Assembly: GCF_016862915.1 (NCBI RefSeq)
Contig: NZ_BONW01000008.1
Span: 186,001-250,000 of the forward strand
DNA length: 64,000 nucleotides
DNA from: Plantactinospora endophytica
GTDB lineage: Bacteria > Actinomycetota > Actinomycetes > Mycobacteriales > Micromonosporaceae
Direction of reading: 5' to 3'
The stretch's first letter is position 1, and each line of letters begins with the position of its first letter. Below, piece after piece: positions 17,315 through 25,799 of the stretch. The notes under the pieces were generated by a model. The model was not told the origin of the DNA. It did not search any database and worked only from the letters and a program-made list of their open reading frames with translations. The translations under genes and the position numbers were made by a program.

Positions 17315-18274
17315 CTAGAGCCGGCCGTCCGGATAGCGGGTCAGGTAGCCGCCCATGGTCCGGAAGTAGTCGGTGGCCGGGAGGTCCTGGTCGTCGTCGG
17401 TGCGTACCCGCGTGATGGCCAGGCCGTGCCGGTGCCCGCGCCGCGCGTCGGCGCCGGCCACGATCACCACGCCGTCGCCCTCCCGGTAGAAGATCCGGCC
17501 GGGCGTGCCACCGTAGCGGCCCTCGGAGACCCGGGCGGCGAGGATCCGCAGTCGCGCGCCGTCGTGGTGGGTGAAGGCGTTCGGGTACGGGTCGGACTGC
17601 GCCCGGACCAGTCGTTCGATCTCGTCGGCCGGCCAGTTCCAGTCGATCCGGATGTCCTCGGTCGATCGCTTGTGGAAGAAACTCGCCTTGCTGCGGTCCT
17701 GCGGGGTCCAGTCGGTGCGGCCGGAGGCGATCAGGGCCAGCCCGTCCACGGTGATCGGGCCGAAGAGTTCCAGCGTGCGGTGGAACAGGTCGGTGGCGGT
17801 GTCGGTCGGGCCGACCGGAACCGCCCGTTGCAGCACGATGTCGCCCGCGTCGAGGGTCTCGTCCATCAGGTGCGCGGTGACCCCGACCTCGCGCTCGTCG
17901 TTGAGCAGTGCCCAGATCAGCGGGCTGAACCCGGCGTACGCGGGCAGTAGCGAGTCGTGCACGTTCAGCGTCCCGTACGGCGGCAGGTCGAAGATCTCCG
18001 GCGGGATCCAGGTACGCCAGTTGGTCGCGACGATCACGTCGGGCGCGGCCTCCCGGAGCCGCTCCATCAACTCGGGATCGTCGGGACGCTTGCGCAGCAG
18101 CACCGGTACGTCGTGCTTCTCCGCCAGTTCGGCCACCGAGTCGTCCCAGATCTTCTCGTACGCGTGCTCGCTGCGCGGATGCGTGACGACCAGGGTCACC
18201 TCGTGTTCGGAGTCCAGCAGCGCCGCAAGGGTGCGGTGCCCCCAGGTCTGGTAGCCGAACATCACAACCCGCAT
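17315..18274 (-). CDS. N5-hydroxyornithine formyltransferase (CchA-like, methionyl-tRNA formyltransferase fold)
   Basis: A 319-aa enzyme predicted to transfer a formyl group from 10-formyltetrahydrofolate to N5-hydroxyornithine, making the hydroxamate of a siderophore. The Fmt catalytic set is intact: Asn104 and His106 in NVHDSLLP, then the LDAGDI block with Asp142. The C-terminal part is short and has the OB-like segment. It diverges from the ornithine monooxygenase, with an iron box between the two starts, the arrangement of cchA/cchB in coelichelin-type clusters. The start ATG 18274 follows GAGGAG. A tRNA formyltransferase role is unlikely given the partner and the iron box. Confidence 0.85.
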   Translation of the reverse strand: MRVVMFGYQTWGHRTLAALLDSEHEVTLVVTHPRSEHAYEKIWDDSVAELAEKHDVPVLLRKRPDDPELMERLREAAPDVIVATNWRTWIPPEIFDLPPYGTLNVHDSLLPAYAGFSPLIWALLNDEREVGVTAHLMDETLDAGDIVLQRAVPVGPTDTATDLFHRTLELFGPITVDGLALIASGRTDWTPQDRSKASFFHKRSTEDIRIDWNWPADEIERLVRAQSDPYPNAFTHHDGARLRILAARVSEGRYGGTPGRIFYREGDGVVIVAGADARRGHRHGLAITRVRTDDDQDLPATDYFRTMGGYLTRYPDGRL

Positions 18275-18375
18275 CGACGGTCTCCTCTTCAGTCGTCCAG
18301 GTGTCGGACCGGAACCGGTCGGGTTCTCGGTGTGATCGCACTGGTCAAGCGGTCCATATTGTCCTTGACCTTGGT

Positions 18376-18394
18376 GTAGGTTAGCCTAACCTAA
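18376..18394. promoter_or_regulatory. Iron box (IdeR/DmdR1-type operator)
   Basis: The 19-mer GTAGGTTAGCCTAACCTAA differs from the recalled consensus TTAGGTTAGGCTAACCTAA at the first base and at the central base only. It is a near-perfect palindrome. It lies between the divergent formyltransferase and monooxygenase genes and should repress both when iron is plentiful. Confidence 0.92.
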
Positions 18395-18499
18395 ATGCCA
18401 CGGATGGTCGACCGTCCGCGCGCCCCAGCCGCACCGGGTCCGTACGGATCCAGTCCTCCACCAAGCCGCCCGACCGGCCGGCAGACTGATGGGACAGGT

Positions 18500-19867
18500 A
18501 TGTCACGAAGCAATCGCAGCGACGATCCCCAGGTCCACGATCTCCTCGGCATCGGCTTCGGTCCGTCGAACCTCGCCCTGGCCATCGCCATCCGCGAGGC
18601 CGCCGCCCCCGGCCGGGTCGACAGCGCGGTCTTCCTGGAGCGGCAGCCCCGATTCGGCTGGCACCGGGGCATGCTGCTCGACGACGCCACCATGCAGGTG
18701 TCGTTCCTGAAGGACCTGGTGACGCTGCGCAACCCGGCCAGCGAGTTCAGCTTCCTCTGCTACCTCCAGAGTCGCGGGCGGTTGATCGACTTCATCAACC
18801 ACAAGAACCTGTTCCCGTCCCGGGTCGAGTTCCACGACTACCTGGAGTGGGCGGCGGCGCAGGTCGACGACCTGGTCCGGTACGGCCACGACGTGGTCGA
18901 CGTACGCCCGGTGTGGCGGGACGGCGAACTCGACCACTACGAGGTGCTGGCCCAGGCCGGGCCCTGCTCGGCCGCCCCGGTCAGCTACCGGGCCCGCAAC
19001 CTGGTGCTCGGCGTGGGGCTGCGGCCGTACCTGCCGGACGGCATCACCGCCGACACCCGGGTCTGGCACAGCCGGGACCTGCTGCCCAACCTGCGCGACC
19101 TGGTGCCGTCGGCGCCGACCCGGTTCGTCGTGGTCGGCGCCGGACAGAGCGCCGCCGAGGCCGTCGACCACCTGCACCGCGAGTTCCCCGCCGCCGAGGT
19201 CTGCGCGGTCTTCTCCCGGTACGGCTACAGCCCGGCCGACGACAGTTCCTTCGCCAACCGGATCTTCGACCCGGCGGCCGTGCAGGAATACTTCACGGCA
19301 CCGGCCGAGGTGAAGGACATGATGATCGCCTACCACGGCAACACCAACTACTCCGTGGTCGACCAGGACCTCATCGACGAGCTGTACCGCCGCGTCTACC
19401 AGGAGAAGGTACGCGGGGTCGAACGGCTCCGGATGCTCAACCTGTCCCGGCTGGTGGAGACCGTCCGTACCCCGGAGGGCGTGCGGATGGTGGTCGAGTC
19501 GCTGGTCAGCAACGAGAAGACGGTGCTCGACGCCGACGTGGTGGTCTTCGCCACCGGGTATCGGCCGGTCGACCCGTTCGAGCTGCTCGGCGAGGCGGCC
19601 GAGGGGTGCCTGCGGGACGACGCCGGTCGGGCGCTGGTCGACCGCGACTACCGACTGCGTACCCGACCGGAGGTGCGGGCCGGCATCTACCTCCAAGGCG
19701 GCACCGAACACACCCACGGCATCTCCTCCTCGCTGCTCTCCAACACCGCCGTCCGGGCCGCCGAGATCCTCGACTCGATCTGCGCCCGCTCCGCTGACAC
19801 CGTCGACGCCGCCGACCCGGCCGCCGACCGCCAGCCCGAGTACGCGGGAGCGCCCGGCACCGCCTAG
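18500..19867 (+). CDS. L-ornithine N5-monooxygenase (CchB/PvdA/SidA-like)
   Basis: A 455-aa FAD- and NADPH-dependent N-hydroxylating monooxygenase, the first step of hydroxamate siderophore synthesis. FAD motif GIGFGPSN at residues 17-24, then ALAIAIREA. NADPH-binding block VVGAGQSAAEAVDHL near 210-224, and the C-terminal FATGYRP. The length is standard for ornithine hydroxylases. I chose ATG 18500, preceded by GGGACAGG, because family similarity begins about 12 residues on. An in-frame ATG at 18395 abuts the iron box and would add 35 Pro-rich residues. Lysine as substrate is not excluded, but the hydroxyornithine-type code in the NRPS favours ornithine. Confidence 0.9.
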   Translation: MSRSNRSDDPQVHDLLGIGFGPSNLALAIAIREAAAPGRVDSAVFLERQPRFGWHRGMLLDDATMQVSFLKDLVTLRNPASEFSFLCYLQSRGRLIDFINHKNLFPSRVEFHDYLEWAAAQVDDLVRYGHDVVDVRPVWRDGELDHYEVLAQAGPCSAAPVSYRARNLVLGVGLRPYLPDGITADTRVWHSRDLLPNLRDLVPSAPTRFVVVGAGQSAAEAVDHLHREFPAAEVCAVFSRYGYSPADDSSFANRIFDPAAVQEYFTAPAEVKDMMIAYHGNTNYSVVDQDLIDELYRRVYQEKVRGVERLRMLNLSRLVETVRTPEGVRMVVESLVSNEKTVLDADVVVFATGYRPVDPFELLGEAAEGCLRDDAGRALVDRDYRLRTRPEVRAGIYLQGGTEHTHGISSSLLSNTAVRAAEILDSICARSADTVDAADPAADRQPEYAGAPGTA

Positions 19868-19961
19868 CGACCGACCGACGGATGCGGACGGTCGACCGAT
19901 GTTCGCCGCCAGGTAGCCGGGAACGGGGCGGCCATTCACCTGCCCCGGTCAACCTGCGCGG

Positions 19962-21500
19962 ATGCGGGACCGCCTCTCACCGGGCCGACTGCGCTGGCTG
20001 GGCCTGCTCGGCAGTGCGCTGATGGCCGCCAGCGCCCACCTCGCCGGCTCGGCCACCGACCGGGGGCCGGGCTGGCTGCTCGGGGTCGGGCTGTGGCTGG
20101 TCGGTGCCGGCGGGCTAGCCGCCGTCTGGTGGCGACTGCGGGACGTCGCCGCACCGGGTTGGCTGCTGTCCACCGGGGCACTCTGGGCGCTGCCGCTGCT
20201 GCTGGCGCCGCCGCTGGGCAGTTCGGACGTCTACGCGTACGCCTGCCAGGGGGAGATTGTCGGCGCCGGGCTCGACCCGTACGCCGTCGGGCCGGACGCG
20301 CTGCCCTGCCGGTGGCTGGAGTCGGTCGCACCGAGCTGGCGGGAGACACCCGCACCGTACGGGGCGCTCTGGCTGGTCGTCGAGCAGTTCGCGGCGGTTG
20401 TGTCGCTGGGCAGTCTGCCGCTCGCGGTGACGGTGCTGCGGCTGGTGGCGATCGCCGGCACGCTGCTGGCCACCGCCGCCGGTGCCCGGCTGGCCCGGCA
20501 CTGCGGCGGGAACCCGGCCCGGGTGGTCTGGCTCGGCGCGATCGGCCCGCTGCCGCTGGTACACGTCGTCTCCGGGGCGCACAACGACGCGCTGCTCGCC
20601 GGGCTGGTCGTCCTCGGGCTGCTGGCTGCGGTCGAGCTGCGTACCGTGCTCGGCCGGCTGGCCGTGGCCGGCGTCGCGTTCGGGGCCGCCGCCTCGGTCA
20701 AGGCCACCGCGCTGGTGGTCGTACCCTTCGCGCTCGCGGTCGTGCCCTGGGCGCGGACCGGCCGCCGCCGGATCGCTGCCGGCGCGGTGCTGGCCGGCGC
20801 GACCCTCGGCACCATCCTGCTGCTGGCCGGTGTCACCGGACACGGTTTCGGCTTCGTCCGGAGCTGGCCGGCGACCGCCGGCAACGTCCAGTGGTCGTCC
20901 ATCCCGACCGGCGTCGGCATGGCGGTCGGCTACGGGTTACGGGCGGTGGGCCGGCCCGAGGCGTTCGGCAGCGCGGTCGAGTTGGCCCGGCTGGCCGGGC
21001 TGGTGGCGCTCGGCGTCGTCCTGCTGGTCGCCTGGCGCCGGGCGCTGCGCGGCGGCACCGGCACCGCCGTCTCGGCCGCCGGGGTGGCGCTGCTCGCCAC
21101 CGCGCTGCTCGGCCCGGTCTTCTACGCCTGGTACGCCCTCGCCGGAGTCGCCGTGCTGGCCGCCACCGCACCCCGGGGCCGGCTGACCACCGTGCTCGAC
21201 GCCGGCTCCGCCGGGCTGGTCTTCCTCACCCTGCCGGACAGCCTCGGCCTGGTGACCAAGACCAAGGTCCCGGGTGCCCTGCTCGACGTGGCGCTGGTGG
21301 GTTGGCTGCTGACCCGCCGGGCGGGGCGCGGGCCGTTGGGGCAGACCGGCCGTCCACGGCTGCTCGTCGGCCGCTCGCTCGGGCTGGTCGGCCGGTCACG
21401 GCGGCTCGTCGGGCGTACGCGGGTGCTGCTCGGTCGGGCCGACGCGTGGCGACGGCGCCGCTACCGTGCCGTCGTCCGGCAGCGACGCTCCCCGGTGTAG
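19962..21500 (+). CDS. MptB-like polyprenol-phosphomannose-dependent alpha-1,6-mannosyltransferase
   Basis: A 512-aa polytopic GT-C glycosyltransferase, about ten or more hydrophobic helices. The loop GSSDVYAYACQGEI near residues 86-99 has the Asp of the family's catalytic loop, and GLDPYAVGPDAL follows, matching the MptB pattern. In mycobacteria and corynebacteria MptB elongates the alpha-1,6-mannan core of lipomannan. The C-terminal tail is Arg-rich and repeats RLLVGRS/RRLVGRT-like segments. The start ATG 19962 has no strong ribosome binding site. The next gene follows after 41 bp and may be co-transcribed. Confidence 0.75.
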   Translation: MRDRLSPGRLRWLGLLGSALMAASAHLAGSATDRGPGWLLGVGLWLVGAGGLAAVWWRLRDVAAPGWLLSTGALWALPLLLAPPLGSSDVYAYACQGEIVGAGLDPYAVGPDALPCRWLESVAPSWRETPAPYGALWLVVEQFAAVVSLGSLPLAVTVLRLVAIAGTLLATAAGARLARHCGGNPARVVWLGAIGPLPLVHVVSGAHNDALLAGLVVLGLLAAVELRTVLGRLAVAGVAFGAAASVKATALVVVPFALAVVPWARTGRRRIAAGAVLAGATLGTILLLAGVTGHGFGFVRSWPATAGNVQWSSIPTGVGMAVGYGLRAVGRPEAFGSAVELARLAGLVALGVVLLVAWRRALRGGTGTAVSAAGVALLATALLGPVFYAWYALAGVAVLAATAPRGRLTTVLDAGSAGLVFLTLPDSLGLVTKTKVPGALLDVALVGWLLTRRAGRGPLGQTGRPRLLVGRSLGLVGRSRRLVGRTRVLLGRADAWRRRRYRAVVRQRRSPV

Positions 21501-21541
21501 TCGGTCGCCTGCCGTTCACCTCGACCGGGCACCCTCGTCGG

Positions 21542-22225
21542 GTGATCGCCGACGCGACATCCGCGGCTGCTCCGCCCGCCGCACCGCCGAGCGTGGGCCG
21601 GCGCGGCTACCTCGCCGTCGAGTACGCGTTGCTGTTCTTCGGCGCGGTGCTCGGCTACGTACTGGTCGGCAGTCCGGGTAGTCCGATCCCGCCGTTGCTG
21701 CTGCTGGCCGGGCTCGCCACGATCTACCTGCGGCGACGCGTCGACTTCGACCGGCGAAGCTGGTGGGGGCGGGCGGCACTGCGCCGGGAGTGGCTACCGA
21801 TGCTCCGGCTGTGGGCGGTCGCCGCCGGGGTGGCGGTGGCGGCGCTGGCCGTACTCGCGCCGGATCGGCTCTTCGAACTGCCCCGACAGGCGCCGCTGCT
21901 CTGGGCCGCGATCGTGGTCTTCTACCCGCTCTTCTCCGTCTACCCCCAGGAAGTGATCTTCCGAGCCTTCCTGATGCACCGGTACGCCCCGGTCTTCGGC
22001 TCCGGTCACTGGCTGGTGGCGGCCAGCGCGCTGGCGTTCGGCTTCGTACACCTGATCTTCGGCAATCTGCTGTCGGTCGTGCTCACCCTGGCCGGCGGCT
22101 GGCTCTTCGCCCGCCGGTATCAGCGCCGCGGTTCACTGCTGGTCGCCTCCGTCGAACACGCCCTGTACGGGTTGCTGGTCTTCACCGTCGGGCTCGGCGA
22201 CTTCTTCTACCACGGCGCGGCGTAG
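21542..22225 (+). CDS. CPBP-family intramembrane metalloprotease
   Basis: A 227-aa membrane protein of the CPBP (Abi/CAAX protease) family. The core motif is QEVIFR at 136-141, where most members have EExxxR, so the first Glu is Gln here. The second motif FGFVHL has His170 and the third EHALYG lies near 212. About six helices are visible. Members process prenylated or other membrane substrates, or act in bacteriocin immunity; no target is evident. The GTG start at 21542 follows only a weak site. Substitution of the first Glu might lower activity. Confidence 0.7.
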   Translation: MIADATSAAAPPAAPPSVGRRGYLAVEYALLFFGAVLGYVLVGSPGSPIPPLLLLAGLATIYLRRRVDFDRRSWWGRAALRREWLPMLRLWAVAAGVAVAALAVLAPDRLFELPRQAPLLWAAIVVFYPLFSVYPQEVIFRAFLMHRYAPVFGSGHWLVAASALAFGFVHLIFGNLLSVVLTLAGGWLFARRYQRRGSLLVASVEHALYGLLVFTVGLGDFFYHGAA

Positions 22226-22264
22226 CCGCCTTCTGCCACCGCTCTGCCGCACTCGGCTTCTGCT

Positions 22265-22301
22265 CCGGCGCGGCGTGGGTCGTCCCGCCAGGCCGCGCCG
22301 G
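22265..22301. terminator. Stem-loop between convergent genes
   Basis: Perfect 10-bp inverted repeat CCGGCGCGGC at 22265-22274 and its complement at 22292-22301, with a 17-base loop. It ends directly at the stop codon of the CU044_2847-type gene and 76 bp past the CPBP stop. A bidirectional terminator role is inferred. Confidence 0.5.
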
Positions 22302-22733
22302 TCAGCCGGCGGCGGTGGGCGAACCCGTGTCCGCCGAGGTCTCCGGTGCGTGGTCCGGGTCCGCAGGCCGGTCCTCCGGGGTGCCCTGGTCCGGTTCGGT
22401 CGGGCCGGGAGTCGGTTCGGTGCGGCGGTTCCACTCGAAGATGACCTTCATGTGCGCCTCGCCGGTGGTCTCGGCGACCACGAAACCACCCTTCGCGGCG
22501 ACCTTGAGACCGAATTCGATTGCCACCCGGTCGGCCCCGCCAGCGTCGTGGGCCCGGGCGGCGGCACTCTGGGCCAGCCGGTGGAACCGGTCGAACGCCT
22601 CGCCGAAGGTCTCCGACAGCCGGGCGACCACCTCCCGGGGACGACCCGCCGGGGCGACTCCGGTGACCTGATGGGTCACCTCGACCAGCACCGTGCTGTC
22701 GTCGTCGACCGGGATCTCCACGTAGAAGGTCAT
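22302..22733 (-). CDS. CU044_2847-family (trypsin-co-occurring domain 1-like) protein
   Basis: A 143-aa protein. Its first 100 residues match the CU044_2847 pattern: a beta strand pair MTFYVEIPVDDDSTVLVEV, a helical segment, and a final FGLKVAAKGGFVVAETTGEAHMKVIFEW. The C-terminal 40 residues are Pro/Glu/Thr-rich and probably disordered. Such domains (Trypco1) are found next to trypsin-like proteases or NTPases in predicted conflict systems, but no protease lies alongside here. The start ATG 22733 follows GAGGA; an in-frame GTG 12 bases upstream is possible. Confidence 0.7.
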   Translation of the reverse strand: MTFYVEIPVDDDSTVLVEVTHQVTGVAPAGRPREVVARLSETFGEAFDRFHRLAQSAAARAHDAGGADRVAIEFGLKVAAKGGFVVAETTGEAHMKVIFEWNRRTEPTPGPTEPDQGTPEDRPADPDHAPETSADTGSPTAAG

Positions 22734-22941
22734 TGCCGTCCTCACCCGTCGACGAACTGCGGCCGGCCCAGTCTAGTGGCGCATCACCACCATTCCGGAC
22801 CGTCGGCGACGCCCCCGGTCAGACCTCGCCGACCCGGCCAACTTGTCCGACGTCGATACCCTCGGAGGTCCAGTTCAGAACGATCCAGTTCGGCAGCGGT
22901 CCAGTTCGACAGTGGTCAGTTCGCCAACGGGAGGCCGGTCG

Positions 22942-23277
22942 ATGCCCCACCTCACTCCGTCGGATATCCGCAACGTCGCCTTCCGGAAGCCTGCGTTCGG
23001 CCGGCGTGGATACGACGAGCAGGACGTCGACGAGTTCCTGGACGAGGTCGAGAGCACCATCTCCGCGCTGACGGAGGAGTTGACGGCGCTGCGTGGGCAA
23101 CCGGCATCGACCGCCACCGTCGCGCCGGTCGTGGCCCCGGCCGGAGTCGGGGTCGAGCCACAGGTCGCGATCCTCGCCCAGCTCGAAGAGATCAAGGCCC
23201 GGCTCACCCGGATCGAGGCTGCGGTCTCGGGCGGTGGCCCGAGGTCGCCGTTCGGCGACCCGATGTTCCGAAGTTGA
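22942..23277 (+). CDS. DivIVA-domain protein
   Basis: A 111-aa protein with an N-terminal DivIVA/Wag31-type membrane-curvature domain: LTPSDIRNVAFRKPAFGRRGYDEQDVDEFLDEVE, then a coiled coil to about residue 58. An Ala/Pro/Val linker leads to a second short coiled coil (AILAQLEEIKARLTRIEAAV). It is too short to be the main polar growth protein Wag31, so it is probably an accessory DivIVA-like factor. The start ATG 22942 follows GGGAGG. It is divergent from the CU044_2847-type gene, and the Mrr-like nuclease gene follows after 49 bp. Confidence 0.8.
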   Translation: MPHLTPSDIRNVAFRKPAFGRRGYDEQDVDEFLDEVESTISALTEELTALRGQPASTATVAPVVAPAGVGVEPQVAILAQLEEIKARLTRIEAAVSGGGPRSPFGDPMFRS

Positions 23278-23326
23278 CCCCGCGAGTGGTGCATCGGCAC
23301 TCGTCCAGCCCTCGCCAGGAGTCCTG

Positions 23327-24046
23327 ATGCCGCGAGTGCACTCGTACACCCGCCGGGACGGCACCCGGGTCAGGGGCCACTACCGCTCCCGTACGCGGCG
23401 CCCGCGCTCCCGCCGCTCGTACCCCCGCCGAGGTCGCGGCGGCAGGTCGACGCCGGACCGTTCGGGCTGGTGGTTCGCCGGAGTGGTCGGCGCGCTGGTG
23501 CTGGTCTGGCTGGTCGTCGACTTCGTGCAGCGACACCCGGTCTGGGCGGTCGTCATCGCGGTGAGCCTGGTCGTGGCCGGGGTCGGAGTGCTGACCCTGC
23601 TGGTCCGGGCGCGGCTGCGCGAGGAGACCGAGACGGCGGTACGCGCCCGGCACGTCGAGGCGACCGACACGATGACGGGGGCGGAGTTCGAGCACTGGGT
23701 CGCCGCCCTGCTGAAACGCTCGGGCTACTCCCGGGTGACGGTCTGCGGTGGTGCGGCCGACCGGGGCGCGGACATCACCGCCGTCGCGCAGGACGGTCGT
23801 CGGGTGGTCGTGCAGTGCAAGCGGCACAGCACGACGAACCGGGTGGGCAGTGCGGCGATCCAGCGCTTCGCCGGCACCTGCCGGAGCATCCACCGGGGCG
23901 AGATCTGCGTGATCGTCACCAACGGGTTCTTCGCGGCCGGTGACGGGCTGCGGCTGGCCCGTGAGCTGGGAATCGGCCTGGTGGACCGGTCGGCACTGGG
24001 GGAGTGGGCGTACACCGGTACGCCGCCCGCGTCGCTGGGGCAGTAA
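23327..24046 (+). CDS. Membrane-anchored Mrr-like restriction endonuclease
   Basis: A 239-aa protein. A very basic N-terminus (Arg-rich, residues 8-44) is followed by two membrane helices (about 48-65 and 72-92). The cytoplasmic nuclease domain of the Mrr/DUF2034 type begins at MTGAEFEHWVAALLKRSGY. The catalytic core is Asp149 in RGADIT and Q-x-K (163-165) in VVVQCKR, then AIQRFAGTC and ICVIVTNGFF. Membrane-tethered Mrr nucleases are common in actinobacteria and may cut modified or foreign DNA. The start ATG 23327 follows CAGGAG. Confidence 0.8.
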   Translation: MPRVHSYTRRDGTRVRGHYRSRTRRPRSRRSYPRRGRGGRSTPDRSGWWFAGVVGALVLVWLVVDFVQRHPVWAVVIAVSLVVAGVGVLTLLVRARLREETETAVRARHVEATDTMTGAEFEHWVAALLKRSGYSRVTVCGGAADRGADITAVAQDGRRVVVQCKRHSTTNRVGSAAIQRFAGTCRSIHRGEICVIVTNGFFAAGDGLRLARELGIGLVDRSALGEWAYTGTPPASLGQ

Positions 24047-24186
24047 AGGACGGAACTTCTGTGGACGAGGAGAACAGGGCGAGCAAGCTTGCCTGTTCAA
24101 GAGTCACCCTGCGCGGTCCGTCCGCATTTTGTGAACTTGATCGCCTGCGGCGCGGGGCAGGGTGGCCACGGTGGCATGATGCCCGG

Positions 24187-25032
24187 ATGACCGCTCCGAC
24201 CTTCGTTCTCGTCCACGGCGCCGCCAGCAACTCGTTCACCTGGGCACCGATGCAGCGGGAGTTGGCCCTACGGGGACACCGTTCGCTTGCCGTCGACCTG
24301 CCCGGGCACGGGTTCGGCGCGACGTTTCCGGTGGCGTACCAGGCGCCGCAGGATCTGGCCGGCCTGGCGACCGCGCCGAGCGCGATGGCCGGGGTCAGGC
24401 ACGCCGACAACGTGGCTCATGCCCTGGACGTGGTGAAGCGGGTACGCGAGCACGGGCCGGTGATCCTGGTCGGTCACAGCCGGGGTGGGCTCACCCTGAC
24501 CGGGGTCGGCAACGCCGCGCCGGAACTGGTGGACCGGTTGGTCTACATCTCGGCGTGGTGCTGTGTAGATGACACTCCGGCGGGATATCAGACCTCGGCG
24601 GAGAACGCTTCGAGCGCGTTGTCCGGCGTCGGTGGTCTGGTCGCCGCGAATCCGGCGGAACTCGGCGCGTTGCGTTTCAACTGGCGTACCGGCGACCGCG
24701 AACTCCTCGCCCGGCTCCGCGAGGCGATGCTGGCCGACGGCAGCGACGACGAGTTCCATGGCTATCTGAACACCCTGGAGCCCGACGAGAGTCTGGACGC
24801 CGGCGAGGAGCGGGTCGACGCCGAGACCTGGGGCCGCATTCCGCGCACGTACGTGCGGCTGACCGCCGACCGGTCGATTCCGGTCGCGCTCCAGGACCGG
24901 TTCATCGCCGAGGCTGACGCGCTGACCCCCGACAACCCGTTCGACGTGCGGTCGCTCGACGTCAGCCACGCCGGCGTACTGGTCCGCCCGGGCGAGGCGG
25001 CGGCCCTGCTCTCGTCACTGGTCCAGGAATGA
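24187..25032 (+). CDS. Alpha/beta hydrolase
   Basis: A 281-aa alpha/beta-fold hydrolase. It opens with FVLVHGAASNSFTW (oxyanion HG), has the nucleophile elbow GHSRG near residues 97-101, and a C-terminal His in DVSHAGVL near 263. The cap region is Ala/Glu-rich. It resembles the pyrethroid-esterase-like/salicylate-esterase branch, and the natural substrate is unknown. The 140 bp upstream holds no recognised operator. It ends 58 bp before the convergent TetR gene. Confidence 0.82.
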   Translation: MTAPTFVLVHGAASNSFTWAPMQRELALRGHRSLAVDLPGHGFGATFPVAYQAPQDLAGLATAPSAMAGVRHADNVAHALDVVKRVREHGPVILVGHSRGGLTLTGVGNAAPELVDRLVYISAWCCVDDTPAGYQTSAENASSALSGVGGLVAANPAELGALRFNWRTGDRELLARLREAMLADGSDDEFHGYLNTLEPDESLDAGEERVDAETWGRIPRTYVRLTADRSIPVALQDRFIAEADALTPDNPFDVRSLDVSHAGVLVRPGEAAALLSSLVQE

Positions 25033-25090
25033 TCGTGCTTACCACTGGATGCGAAGCACCCTGACCCACGTGATCGGCGGGCCGACCCGG

Positions 25091-25699
25091 TCACGCGCTC
25101 GTCGGCGGCGGATGGGGCAGCGGGTGGGCGCCCTCCGGGCGTAGTCCGTCGAAGATGATGGCTAGGTATCGCCGCCACAGGTCGGGCGGGGCGTCGGGTA
25201 CGTAACTCGCGACGTAGTTCGGTGCACACATCAGCAGGATGATGTCCGTCCCGGTGATGTCGGCCCGTACGGCGTCCTGTTCCCGGGCGCGGTCGACCAG
25301 CCGGTGCACGGTCCGGTACATCTCCTCGCGGACCCGGGCGACCTCCGCGTTCACCCCGCCGGCCTCGTGCAGGAACGACAGGTCGCGTTGCTGCCGTTGG
25401 TGCGCGGCGACGGTGAGGAACTCCAGCAGCGCCGTGCCGGCGTCGGCCGCTTCGAGCAGCCGCTGCCCGGCCGTGTTGAGTTCGTCGATCCGGTCGAGGA
25501 CGATCGCGGCGATCAGGTCGTCCTTGGTGGCGAAGTGCCGGAACACGGTGCCCTTGCCGACCCCGGCCCGTCGGGCGATGTCGGCGACCGAGGCGTCCAG
25601 ACCCCGCTCGGCGAACTCGTCCGCTGCCGCCGCCAACAGTGACCGTCGGTTGCGGGCGGCGTCGGCACGCAGCGGGCGGGTCGTGGTCACGGCACCCAC
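25091..25699 (-). CDS. TetR-family transcriptional regulator
   Basis: A 202-aa repressor. The N-terminal DNA-binding domain has the TetR signature: LAAAADEFAERGLDASVADIA then RRAGVGKGTVFRHFATKDDLI (about residues 20-65). The ligand-binding C-terminal half is typical of the SACE_7040/AcrR-like branch and contains LLMCAPNYVAS. It is divergent from an MDR-type oxidoreductase, with two identical palindromes between the genes, so it most likely represses itself and the oxidoreductase. The start is GTG 25699; GTG 25690 is an alternative. Confidence 0.88.
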   Translation of the reverse strand: MGAVTTTRPLRADAARNRRSLLAAAADEFAERGLDASVADIARRAGVGKGTVFRHFATKDDLIAAIVLDRIDELNTAGQRLLEAADAGTALLEFLTVAAHQRQQRDLSFLHEAGGVNAEVARVREEMYRTVHRLVDRAREQDAVRADITGTDIILLMCAPNYVASYVPDAPPDLWRRYLAIIFDGLRPEGAHPLPHPPPTSA

Positions 25700-25708
25700 C
25701 CTAACAAG

Positions 25709-25738
25709 TTGACCGCCCGGTCCGCTTATTGCTAGCTT
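25709..25738 (+). promoter_or_regulatory. Putative promoter of the oxidoreductase gene
   Basis: TTGACC at 25709-25714 and TAGCTT at 25733-25738 are separated by 18 bp, a good sigma-70-type promoter reading towards the oxidoreductase. The first TetR palindrome overlaps the -35 element and spacer, as expected for repression. Confidence 0.5.
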
Positions 25739-25771
25739 GGCCGCGAGAACATGACCGCCCGGTCCGTTTAT
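25710..25771. promoter_or_regulatory. Duplicated TetR operator
   Basis: A 20-bp direct repeat occurs at 25710-25729 and 25752-25771, differing at one base. Each copy contains the palindrome GACCG-CC-CGGTC (25711-25722 and 25753-25764). The centres are 42 bp apart, about four helical turns, so two repressor dimers would sit on the same face of the DNA. Confidence 0.75.
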
Positions 25772-25799
25772 CCGGCGGGTTCACTCGTGGAGGACACGC

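Noticed and set aside
17315-18274. Housekeeping methionyl-tRNA formyltransferase
   Set aside because: Divergent from the ornithine monooxygenase with a shared iron box, and no deformylase gene nearby; the siderophore role fits better.
18395-18499. Upstream ATG of the ornithine monooxygenase
   Set aside because: It touches the iron box, leaving no room for a leader, and adds 35 Pro/Arg-rich residues absent from the family.
24187-25032. Alpha/beta hydrolase as the trans-acting siderophore-releasing esterase (CchJ-like)
   Set aside because: It has no iron box, is not adjacent to the siderophore genes, and its sequence resembles small-ester hydrolases rather than CchJ-type enzymes.
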